Shown here piece after piece: positions 49,688-56,751 of a DNA stretch of 64,000 nucleotides. This DNA is from Nocardioides sp. BGMRC 2183 (GTDB lineage: Bacteria; Actinomycetota; Actinomycetes; Propionibacteriales; Nocardioidaceae). The stretch covers positions 186,001-250,000 of the forward strand of contig VSSA01000002.1 in NCBI GenBank assembly GCA_008123405.1, in the 5' to 3' direction. Position numbers and translations under genes: made by a program. Position 1 is the first letter of the stretch, and each line of letters opens with the position of its first letter. The notes beneath the pieces were generated by a model that ran no database searches, was not told the DNA's origin, and worked only from the letters and a program-made list of their open reading frames with translations.

Positions 49688-50220
49688 GCCAGACGGAGTC
49701 GCAGCGGGGCAGGGCCGCACGGCTGCTCGACGTACTGATCCCGGCGGTCGGGGTGCTGGTGCTGGTGGCGGGTCTGCTGACCTGGTGGCGAGCGACCCAG
49801 CACGACGCCGACGAGGTGGTCCGTGCCGAGCTGCGCGACACGGTGCTGATCACCGCCACCAGCCAGATCGAGACGATGAACACGCTCGACTATCGCGACG
49901 TCGACGCCGGGCTGGAGAAGTGGCAGGACGTCACGACCGGCACCCTGCACGACCAGATCGTGGAGCAGGGCACCGAGCAGGCGCCGCTGCTGGAGGACCA
50001 GAAGAAGATCTCCCAGGGGCACGTGGTGCAGGCCGCGGTGCTGGACCTCACCGAGGACACCGCCACCGTGATCGCCGCGGTCGAGGTCACCGTGCAGGAC
50101 GGCACCGACCTCGAGGCCGAGCCGACCGTCAAGCGGCACCGCTACTCCGCCGACCTGGTCGAGGTCGACGGGGAGTGGTTGCTGGAAGCCCTCGAACAGG
50201 TGGCGGTGAGCATCTCGTGA
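49684..50220 (+). CDS. Mce-associated membrane protein 1
   Basis: The 178-residue protein has one transmembrane helix (about 17-36) and an extracytoplasmic NTF2-like domain (about 45-178), ending HRYSADLVEVDGEWLLEALEQV. Mce-associated proteins of this type follow mce genes in actinobacteria and help stabilise or assemble the transporter. GGAGGG precedes the ATG, which overlaps the mceF stop (ATGA). Confidence 0.85.
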   Translation: MSQTESQRGRAARLLDVLIPAVGVLVLVAGLLTWWRATQHDADEVVRAELRDTVLITATSQIETMNTLDYRDVDAGLEKWQDVTTGTLHDQIVEQGTEQAPLLEDQKKISQGHVVQAAVLDLTEDTATVIAAVEVTVQDGTDLEAEPTVKRHRYSADLVEVDGEWLLEALEQVAVSIS

Positions 50221-50804
50221 CCGAGATCAGCGAGACCAGTGAGTCTCCCGAGAGCACCGAGGTGCCCGAGCCCGGCGAGTCCGGGGCTACGGGACGACCC
50301 GCAGGGTCGGGTTGGCGTCGCTGGGTGCCGTTCCTCGGCGTGCTCTGCCTGGTCCTCGGCCTGGGCGCGTTCTGGCAGGCCGACCGGGCTCGCGACGTCG
50401 ACCACGTCGGCAACCATGCGGTTGTCGACGCGACCGGGACCGCCGAGGTGCAGGCGGCCGTCTCGCAGATCCTGGTGCGGGTCTTCAGCTATGACTACTC
50501 CGACCCGGAGCCCACCCAACGCGCCGCGGAGACGCTGCTGGCCGGCGACGCGCGCGAGGAGTACGAGCTGCTCTTCGAGAATCTGCGGCAGCAGGCGCCG
50601 GACCAGGAGCTGATGCTCAGCGCGCAGGTGCAGGTCACCGCGGTCCAGCAGCTCTCGGACGACGCCGCGACCCTCCTGGTCTTCCTCGACCAGGCCTCCC
50701 AACGCACCACCGACGAGCAGTCCAGCGTCTCCGCAGCCCAGCTGAGCGTGGACGCCGAGCGGGTCGACGGGGTGTGGAAGGTGGTCGGGTTCGACCCGCT
50801 GTGA
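50217..50804 (+). CDS. Mce-associated membrane protein 2
   Basis: The 195-residue protein has an acidic, Ser/Glu/Pro-rich cytoplasmic start (about 1-38), one transmembrane helix (about 40-58) and a C-terminal NTF2-like domain (about 70-195) ending RVDGVWKVVGFDPL. It is a diverged partner of the preceding gene, probably acting as a pair with it. The GTG start overlaps the upstream stop (GTGA). It is the last gene of the operon; no strong hairpin follows, and the next gene has its own promoter. Confidence 0.85.
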   Translation: MTEISETSESPESTEVPEPGESGATGRPAGSGWRRWVPFLGVLCLVLGLGAFWQADRARDVDHVGNHAVVDATGTAEVQAAVSQILVRVFSYDYSDPEPTQRAAETLLAGDAREEYELLFENLRQQAPDQELMLSAQVQVTAVQQLSDDAATLLVFLDQASQRTTDEQSSVSAAQLSVDAERVDGVWKVVGFDPL

Positions 50805-50809
50805 GGGCC

Positions 50810-50815
50810 TAACCT
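50810..50815 (+). promoter_or_regulatory. -10 box TAACCT, leaderless start
   Basis: TAACCT lies seven bases before the quinone oxidoreductase ATG at 50823, with no ribosome site between. Confidence 0.5.
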
Positions 50816-50822
50816 CGACCCC

Positions 50823-51788
50823 ATGCGCGCAGTCCAGGTCACCACGCTCACCGGCCCCGACGACATCTCGATCCAGGAGGTGCCCCAGCCGACCGCGGCG
50901 CCGGGTCACGTGCTGGTCGAGGTGCACAGCGTCGGCGTCTCCTTCCCGGACCTGCTGCTGACCCGCGGGCAGTATCAGCTCAAGCCCGAGCCGCCGTTCA
51001 CCCTCGGGGTCGACTTCGCCGGCGTCGTACGCGAGGACGGCGCCGGGTTCCAGAAGGGCCAGCGAGTGGCCGGGTTCGGCTCGCACGGCGGCGCTGCGGA
51101 GGTGGTCGCCGCACCCGCACCGATGCTCTTCGGGTTGCCCGACGCGCTCTCGTTCGACGAGGGCTCGGCGCTGCCGATGAACTACCTCACCGCGCTCTTC
51201 GCGTTGGAGGAGCGGGCGGGTCTACAGGCCGGCGAGACCGTGTTGATCCACGGGGCTGCCGGAGGGGTGGGCACCGCCACGATCCAGGTGGCCAAGGCGA
51301 TGGGGGCCCGCACCATCGCGGTCTGCAGTACGTCGGAGAAGCGGGACTTCGCGCGAGCGGCCGGTGCCGACGAGGCGATCGCGATCGAGGGATTCAAGGA
51401 GGCGGTCAAGGAGCTCACCGGCGGACGCGGGGTCGACGTCGTCCTCGACGTGGTCGGCGGTGAGGTGTTCACCGATTCGCTGCGGTCCCTGGCGCCCCAG
51501 GGCCGACTGCTGGTGGTCGGGTTCGCGGCGGGCCAGGGGATCCCGGAGGTGAAGGTCAACCGGCTGCTGCTCAACAACATCGACGTCCGTGGCGTCGGAT
51601 GGGGCGACTACGTGCTCAAGCACCCCGGCTACCTGGAGCAGCAGTGGACCCGCCTCGCCGAGATGATCGCCGCCGGTGGGATCGCGCCGCCGATCGGGCG
51701 CACCTACGCCATGGAGGAGTTCGGGCAGGCGCTCACGGGCATGGACGGGCGTGCCGCCCTCGGCAAGCTGGTCGTGCGGATCCGCTGA
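50823..51788 (+). CDS. NADPH:quinone oxidoreductase-type medium-chain dehydrogenase
   Basis: The 321-residue protein has a GroES-like N-terminus (about 25-110) and a Rossmann domain with HGAAGGVGTATIQVAKAMGA (about 142-161). The zinc-ligand Cys of alcohol dehydrogenases is absent, as expected for quinone oxidoreductase or enoyl-reductase relatives. It should reduce quinones or alpha,beta-unsaturated carbonyls with NADPH. A separate leaderless promoter suggests independent expression from the mce operon, although read-through is possible. It converges with an unknown membrane-protein gene 12 bases away. Confidence 0.85.
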   Translation: MRAVQVTTLTGPDDISIQEVPQPTAAPGHVLVEVHSVGVSFPDLLLTRGQYQLKPEPPFTLGVDFAGVVREDGAGFQKGQRVAGFGSHGGAAEVVAAPAPMLFGLPDALSFDEGSALPMNYLTALFALEERAGLQAGETVLIHGAAGGVGTATIQVAKAMGARTIAVCSTSEKRDFARAAGADEAIAIEGFKEAVKELTGGRGVDVVLDVVGGEVFTDSLRSLAPQGRLLVVGFAAGQGIPEVKVNRLLLNNIDVRGVGWGDYVLKHPGYLEQQWTRLAEMIAAGGIAPPIGRTYAMEEFGQALTGMDGRAALGKLVVRIR

Positions 51789-51800
51789 GGACGTTCTGAC

Positions 51801-52802
51801 TCAGCCGAGCCCGGCGATGGTCACCCAGTCCGACTCCTCGGCATCGGCCAGCGCCGCGCCGAGCTCGTCGGGGTCGACGGTCGCCGTGCCGGAGCCCGGA
51901 TAGGTCGCCACCAGCGCCGTACCGTCCAGGTTGGCGACCACGGATCGGACCTCACCGTCGTCGGAGATCACCACGTAGCCGTCGCCCTCGTCGCAGTCGT
52001 AGAGCTCGGGGTCGCACTCGGCTGCCTCGGTGGTGGTGATGTCGACGTACACCTCGGTCGAAGAGAACCGCGATCCCCCCTCGACGTAGGAGAGGCCGAC
52101 GCCGCTGACCATCCCGTCGGTGCGGGAGATCGACGAGAACTTCGGCTCGAGCCCGTCGATCTCGGGCAGGTACGGCGACAGGCCGCTCGTCTCGATCTCG
52201 GCCGCATCCACGGCGGCCTCCTGCGCGTCCCGGACCGCGCTCCACGCCGGTTCGCCGGCCGAGACACCGACACCGAAGCCGACCACGCAGGCGATCAACG
52301 CGAACGCCGGGAGCGCGTCGTCGATCCGCGCCGCCACCACGAATGTCACCAGCGCCGCTACCGCTGCCGCGGGCAGGGTGACCGACGCGGAGACCTCCCC
52401 GTCACTGCCGGGCGAGCCGAGCGCGGCATAGAAGAAGAGGAGCAGCGGGCAACAGAAGACATAGATGGCGGCGGCGGTCGCGGCCACGGAGAGCGCATGT
52501 GGCACTCCACCGAGCCGGGCCACGAAGCCGATCACGACGGTGATCACGATCGCCACGCCGACCCAGCCGTAGTAGCCCCCGTAGGTGTCCGAGCCGATCG
52601 CCCCGCGCAGCGGCACCAAGAGCAACAGCCCGACCAGCAGCGCGACCAAGCCCTGCGCGGCCATCCTCGTCAGGCGCTTCGACGCCGTCTCCTCGGACGC
52701 GGCCCTTGGTGCGCCCGCCGCATCGTTGGCCGCCTGGTTCGACGGTCGTTTCGACGGTGCGTCCGTGGTGGGGGCCGCGAAGTCGGTGGGCTCGGTGTCC
52801 AT
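51801..52802 (-). CDS. Unknown multi-pass membrane protein with extracytoplasmic domain
   Basis: The 333-residue protein has a charged cytoplasmic N-terminus (about 1-42), about five hydrophobic segments between 47 and 190, and a soluble acidic C-terminal domain (about 205-333) with a Cys pair CDPELYDC. I do not recognise a family. The C-terminal domain probably faces outside. GGAGGGA precedes the ATG at 52802. It shares no operon with the Uma2-like gene, which ends 59 bases upstream on the same strand, unless read-through occurs. Confidence 0.7.
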   Translation of the reverse strand: MDTEPTDFAAPTTDAPSKRPSNQAANDAAGAPRAASEETASKRLTRMAAQGLVALLVGLLLLVPLRGAIGSDTYGGYYGWVGVAIVITVVIGFVARLGGVPHALSVAATAAAIYVFCCPLLLFFYAALGSPGSDGEVSASVTLPAAAVAALVTFVVAARIDDALPAFALIACVVGFGVGVSAGEPAWSAVRDAQEAAVDAAEIETSGLSPYLPEIDGLEPKFSSISRTDGMVSGVGLSYVEGGSRFSSTEVYVDITTTEAAECDPELYDCDEGDGYVVISDDGEVRSVVANLDGTALVATYPGSGTATVDPDELGAALADAEESDWVTIAGLG

Positions 52803-52861
52803 GCACCTGTCCCTCCCCTCCCGGGGACCGCACCAAACGGCGCAGCGGCGTGAGCGCTTCG

Positions 52862-53512
52862 TCAGCGCTCGGTCAGCGCCTGCGGCACCACGGTCAGCTC
52901 GAAGGGCGCGTCGAGGGTGAGCGACTCGACGCCGCGGGCCGAACCCACCTCAACGCACTCACCGTCCACCAACTGCCAGGCGCGGACGCTGGGAACATCG
53001 GGGTCGACGACCCAGAAGTGCGCGCAGCCCGCCTCCATCAACAGATCCTTCTTCAGGCCCGTGTCGTGACGACGGGTGCTGGGGGAGAGGACCTCGACGG
53101 CCAGAACCGGCACCTCGACATGCTGAGCGGAGATGTCCACGTCGTGGGTCACGACGATGTCGGGCTGCATCCGGGTCGACTGTCCGGGCAGGCGGACGTC
53201 GGTCGGGGCGGCAAACACCTCGAAGCCGACAGGGGCCTGACTGTCGATCTGCCAGTGCAACTTGCGCGAGACCCGTTGGTGCAGCAGGTTGGGCGCCGGG
53301 CTCACGACGAGTACGCCATCGAGGAGCTCGTAGCGATGCCCGTCATCGGGCACCTCGTCCAGGTCGTCGACCGAGATGTTCCCCTCGCTCACCACCAGGA
53401 TCCCGTCGAGGAGCTCGAACTTCGCGCCCCGCCACGGGATGCGGTCGAGGTCGTCGGGCGTCAACGCCCGACTGAACGGCAGGTTGAGCCCCGTCAGGGT
53501 CATGGCGTTCAT
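52862..53512 (-). CDS. Uma2 family (PD-(D/E)XK-like) protein with duplicated N-terminal motif
   Basis: The 216-residue protein has the Uma2/DUF820 restriction-endonuclease-like fold: YELLDG (about 62), QPDIVV (about 117), LAVEVLSPST (about 134) and the Lys in LKKDLLMEAG followed by FWVVDP. Unusually the opening motif is present twice: DDLDRIPWRGAKFELLDGILVV at about 20-41 and DDLDEVPDDGHRYELLDGVLVV at about 49-70. Function of the family is unclear; nuclease activity is assumed. GGAG nine bases before the ATG at 53512 sets the start. The longer frame to 55687 is a shadow of the peptidase gene. Confidence 0.85.
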   Translation of the reverse strand: MNAMTLTGLNLPFSRALTPDDLDRIPWRGAKFELLDGILVVSEGNISVDDLDEVPDDGHRYELLDGVLVVSPAPNLLHQRVSRKLHWQIDSQAPVGFEVFAAPTDVRLPGQSTRMQPDIVVTHDVDISAQHVEVPVLAVEVLSPSTRRHDTGLKKDLLMEAGCAHFWVVDPDVPSVRAWQLVDGECVEVGSARGVESLTLDAPFELTVVPQALTER

Positions 53513-53694
53513 GGTAGGTCGCTCCTTTCGCCATGCCCACCATCCAGTCAGGTCGAGCCGCCGACCAGGCTGGATGGCCAGCGGCCTTGTGGACAACCTT
53601 CGGGCTACACCTGGCTGTGGAGAGCAACTGGCCCGCGCGTTCGCCCGTCGCGAAAACGTCAACCCGCGGATATCCGTCGTATGCACCGACGACC

Positions 53695-53700
53695 TAGGCT
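53695..53700 (+). promoter_or_regulatory. -10 box TAGGCT, leaderless start
   Basis: TAGGCT is seven bases before the GTG at 53708. The remaining 53513-53694 gap has no gene that I can support. Confidence 0.55.
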
Positions 53701-53707
53701 CGCCAGG

Positions 53708-55684
53708 GTGACGATCCTGGACGACGCCCGCGAGGGCATGGACCTGACCATCCGGCCGACCGACGACCTGTTCGGGCACGTCAACGGCACCTGGCTGGCG
53801 ACCACGGAGATCCCGTCGGACCGCTCGAGCTGGGGTCCGTTCGTGCAGTTGGCCGACCAGGCCGAGGAGCAGGTGCGGCAAATCATCACCGAGCTCGCCG
53901 AAGGCGCGGCGTCCACGGACGAGGTGGAGAACAGCGTCGAGGCCCGCAAGATCGCCGACCTGTTCAACTCCTTCATGGACACCGACCGGATCAACGCGCT
54001 TGGCACCGCGCCCCTCGAGCCGCTGGTCGCGGCCGTGAAGGGGCTGCGCGACGTCCGCGACCTCGCCGCGTTCCTCGGCGAGTTCGAGCGGATCGGCGGC
54101 TACGGCCTCTTCGGCTCCTACATCGACACCGACGCCCGCCAGTCCGACCGCTACCTGTTCCACCTGGTCCAGGGCGGCCTCGGCCTCCCCGACGAGTCCT
54201 ACTACCGGGAGGACAAGTTCGCCGAGATCCGCACCGCCTACCTCGGCTACCTGGAGCGGATGCTCACCCTCGGCGGCCACGCCGCCCCCGCCGAGGCGGC
54301 GCAGCGGATCCTCGACCTCGACGCCGAGCTGGCCCGCGGTCACTGGGAGCGCGCCGAGACCCGCGACGTGCAGAAGACCTACAACCTGATGACCGGTGCG
54401 GAGCTCAAGGAGCTGTGCCCGGGCTTCGCCTGGGACGTCTACATCACCAACCTCGGCGGCCACCTGGAGGGCGAGCAGGCCACGATCGCCGAGGTCGTGG
54501 TGCGTCAACCGTCCTTCTTCACCCACCTCTCCGGGGTGCTGGAGGCGACCGAGCTGGAGGTGTGGCAGGACTGGCTTCTCGCGCACGTGCTGCGGTCGGC
54601 GGCGCCGTACCTGACCGATGAGTTCGTGGAGGCCAACTTCGACTTCTACGGCCGCACCCTCAACGGCACCCCGGAGCTGCGGGCCCGGTGGAAGCGCGCC
54701 GTCAGCTTCGTCGAGGGCGCGATGGGCGAGGCAGTCGGCAAGGAGTACGTCGCCCGCCACTTCCCGCCGACCTCGAAGGCGATGATGGACGAGCTGGTCG
54801 CCAACCTGCTGGCGGCGTACCGGGTCTCCATCGAGGCTCTGGACTGGATGACGCCAGCGACCAAGCAGCGTGCCTACCAGAAGCTGGAGACCTTCCGGCC
54901 CAAGATCGGCTATCCGGAGAAGTTCCGGGACTATGCGGCGTTGACCGTGCGGCCCGACGACCTCTTCGGCAACGCGGCGGCGGCCTCGGCGTTCGAGACC
55001 GACCGCCAGCTGGCCAAGATCGGCGCCCCGGTCGACCGCGACGAATGGTTCATGCTGCCGCAGACGGTCAACGCCTACTACAACCCCGGCACCAACGAGA
55101 TCTGCTTCCCCGCCGGCATCCTGCAGCGGCCGTTCTTCGCCCCCGACGCGGACCCGGCGGAGAACTACGGCGGCATCGGTGCGGTGATCGGCCACGAGAT
55201 CGGCCACGGCTTCGACGACCAGGGCGCGCAATATGACGGCGAGGGCAACCTCAACGACTGGTGGACGCCGGAGGACAAGGCGGCCTTCGAGGTGAAGTCG
55301 AAGACCCTGATCGACCAGTACGCCGACTTCGAGCCGCGCAGCCTGCCCGGCGAGAAGGTCAACGGCGCGCTGACCGTCGGCGAGAACATCGGCGATCTCG
55401 GCGGACTCACCATCGGGCACAAGGCCTACGTGATCTCCCGAGAGGCGCTCGGTGAGCGGGCCGGTGTGGAGGACCGCAAGAAGGTCTTCCTCAACTGGAG
55501 CTATGCCTGGCGCACGAAGCGGCGGATCGAGCAGGAGCGGCAGTACCTGACCATCGACCCGCACAGCCCGCCGGAGTTCCGCGCCAACATCGTGCGCAAC
55601 CTCGATGAGTTCCACGAGGTCTTCGGCACCCAGCCCGGTGACGGGCTCTGGCTCGACCCCGAGGACCGGGTGCGGATCTGGTGA
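53708..55684 (+). CDS. M13 family zinc metallopeptidase (neprilysin-like)
   Basis: The protein has 658 residues. The N-terminal M13 domain covers about 15-400, and the catalytic domain has HEIGH (zinc ligands H496 and H500, catalytic E497), NAYYNPGTNEICFPAGI upstream of it and the third-ligand motif ENIGDLGG. It has no signal peptide, as in many actinobacterial PepO-type enzymes, so it probably acts in the cytoplasm or is exported by another route. The GTG at 53708 sits seven bases after a -10 box; an ATG at 53738 would shorten it by ten residues. The open frame from 52706 is not coding. Large hairpins follow. Confidence 0.88.
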   Translation: MTILDDAREGMDLTIRPTDDLFGHVNGTWLATTEIPSDRSSWGPFVQLADQAEEQVRQIITELAEGAASTDEVENSVEARKIADLFNSFMDTDRINALGTAPLEPLVAAVKGLRDVRDLAAFLGEFERIGGYGLFGSYIDTDARQSDRYLFHLVQGGLGLPDESYYREDKFAEIRTAYLGYLERMLTLGGHAAPAEAAQRILDLDAELARGHWERAETRDVQKTYNLMTGAELKELCPGFAWDVYITNLGGHLEGEQATIAEVVVRQPSFFTHLSGVLEATELEVWQDWLLAHVLRSAAPYLTDEFVEANFDFYGRTLNGTPELRARWKRAVSFVEGAMGEAVGKEYVARHFPPTSKAMMDELVANLLAAYRVSIEALDWMTPATKQRAYQKLETFRPKIGYPEKFRDYAALTVRPDDLFGNAAAASAFETDRQLAKIGAPVDRDEWFMLPQTVNAYYNPGTNEICFPAGILQRPFFAPDADPAENYGGIGAVIGHEIGHGFDDQGAQYDGEGNLNDWWTPEDKAAFEVKSKTLIDQYADFEPRSLPGEKVNGALTVGENIGDLGGLTIGHKAYVISREALGERAGVEDRKKVFLNWSYAWRTKRRIEQERQYLTIDPHSPPEFRANIVRNLDEFHEVFGTQPGDGLWLDPEDRVRIW

Positions 55685-55689
55685 CAACA

Positions 55690-55747
55690 GAAACCGGGCC
55701 GTCGTGGCGCCGCATCAGTGATTGCGGTGGCACAACGGCCCGGTTTC
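55690..55747 (+). terminator. Long two-part hairpin after the peptidase gene
   Basis: GAAACCGGGCCGT (55690-55702) pairs exactly with 55735-55747; the stem continues with GTG/CAC and an inner stem CGCCGCA/TGCGG. It is the likely terminator of the peptidase gene. Confidence 0.8.
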
Positions 55748-55809
55748 GACGTACTGGCCCGGGGGTGGGCGAGAAAACTCCCGCTGGGCGGTGAAAGGTT
55801 CGGCGGGGT

Positions 55810-55847
55810 AGTGGGAGTTTCCCCGCTGCAGCGGGGAAACTCCCACT
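55810..55847. repeat. Perfect 38-bp palindrome
   Basis: AGTGGGAGTTTCCCCGCTG is followed directly by its full reverse complement with no spacer. It contains the GTTTCCCC/GGGGAAAC core also seen at 6904 and 12731-12818. It lies between convergent genes, five bases from the stop of the 55852 gene, so bidirectional termination is plausible. Confidence 0.85.
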
Positions 55848-55851
55848 GCCG

Positions 55852-56298
55852 TCAGCAGGCGCGGATCGCGCCGAACGGCACGTCCCCACCCATGCCGATG
55901 CCGGCCGCCTCACCGAACCCGACGCTGAGCACCTCGCCGCGCTGACGCTGCGCCCGGGTCCAGACCAGGGACTTGGTGGCCGAGGTCCTGCCGGCGGCGG
56001 CGCGGAAGCTGAGGTTCGCGACGAGCTTGTTGCCATGGATGCGGGAGACGGCGCCGGTATGGGTGTGCTTGGCGCCGCGGTTGTCCAGGCGTCCCTTGAT
56101 CCGGAACCGGCCGTCGCCGAGGTTCGTCTTGCAGACGACGACCTTGCCGCCGTGCGCCTGGACGCCGGTGGTCCAGGCCGCCTGGGCGGACGGTCCGATC
56201 AGCGCCAGTGCGCCGAGGACGAGGGCGGTGAGCAGGCCGACGACGCCGAGGCGGGTCGCCGTACGGCGGGAGCGCAGGGTGGTGGAGTGGGGGCTCAT
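55852..56298 (-). CDS. Small secreted protein of unknown function
   Basis: The 148-residue protein has a Sec signal peptide (basic 1-16, hydrophobic 18-38, cleavage AQA-AW near 40). The basic mature part of about 108 residues has two Cys (VVCKTN and the C-terminal RAC) and a beta-rich pattern (GGKVVVCKTNLGDGRFRIKGRLDNRG). I do not recognise a family. A weak TAGACA lies seven bases before the ATG, so it may be leaderless. It is convergent with the peptidase gene. Confidence 0.75.
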   Translation of the reverse strand: MSPHSTTLRSRRTATRLGVVGLLTALVLGALALIGPSAQAAWTTGVQAHGGKVVVCKTNLGDGRFRIKGRLDNRGAKHTHTGAVSRIHGNKLVANLSFRAAAGRTSATKSLVWTRAQRQRGEVLSVGFGEAAGIGMGGDVPFGAIRAC

Positions 56299-56373
56299 GG
56301 CCGGTTGTCTACCCCGCCTACCGCTCGGGTAACGACTTCGCGGGCATGACAGCGGTCACGCGGCCCCACGACC

Positions 56374-56379
56374 TACCCT
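56374..56379 (+). promoter_or_regulatory. -10 box TACCCT, leaderless start
   Basis: TACCCT lies seven bases before the DUF2470 gene ATG at 56387. Confidence 0.5.
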
Positions 56380-56386
56380 GCTGGCC

Positions 56387-56689
56387 ATGACCACCTTCGA
56401 ACCCGCCGTCGTCGACGCGGTGCTGGCCCACATGAACGACGACCACGTCGAGGACAACCTGCTCATCGTCCGCGCCAACGGGGCACCCGGCGCCGCGTCG
56501 GCGGTCATGATCGGGCTCGACACCGAGGCCGGGGTGTGGGAGGCGGTCGGGCCCGAGGGCGGCACGGAGCACGTCCGGGTGCCGTGGCCGGCCGGCCCGA
56601 TCAGCGAGCGTGCCGAGATCCGCCGCGAGGTCGTCGCCCTGTACGACGCCGCGTGTCGTGCCCTCGGCCAGGAGCCGCGCCCGCACTGA
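56387..56689 (+). CDS. DUF2470 domain protein
   Basis: The 100-residue protein is a stand-alone DUF2470 domain (AVLAHMNDDHVEDNLLIVRA at about 12-31, then RVPWPAGPISERAEIRREVVAL). The domain is otherwise found at the C-terminus of HugZ/pyridoxamine-oxidase-like heme-utilisation proteins; the conserved MNDDH may contribute to heme or flavin handling. No partner gene is adjacent. A strong hairpin follows the stop. Confidence 0.85.
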   Translation: MTTFEPAVVDAVLAHMNDDHVEDNLLIVRANGAPGAASAVMIGLDTEAGVWEAVGPEGGTEHVRVPWPAGPISERAEIRREVVALYDAACRALGQEPRPH

Positions 56690-56697
56690 CTCCCTGA

Positions 56698-56743
56698 GAG
56701 GTCGCACGGATAGGGCGGCCCTATCAGTGCGACCTCTTAGACT
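56698..56743 (+). terminator. Hairpin with overlapping promoter of the acyltransferase gene
   Basis: GAGGTCGCAC (56698-56707) and GATAGGG (56709-56715) pair with CCCTATC (56719-56725) and GTGCGACCTC (56727-56736), 17 pairs with one mismatch. The -10 box TAGACT (56738-56743) follows at once, eight bases before the next ATG. The hairpin insulates the two genes. Confidence 0.75.
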
Positions 56744-56751
56744 CCCTCACC

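Noticed and set aside
53376-53711. Plus-strand ORF in the Uma2/peptidase gap
   Set aside because: It overlaps the Uma2-like gene, has no ribosome site and carries no motif; only promoter-like DNA was retained here.
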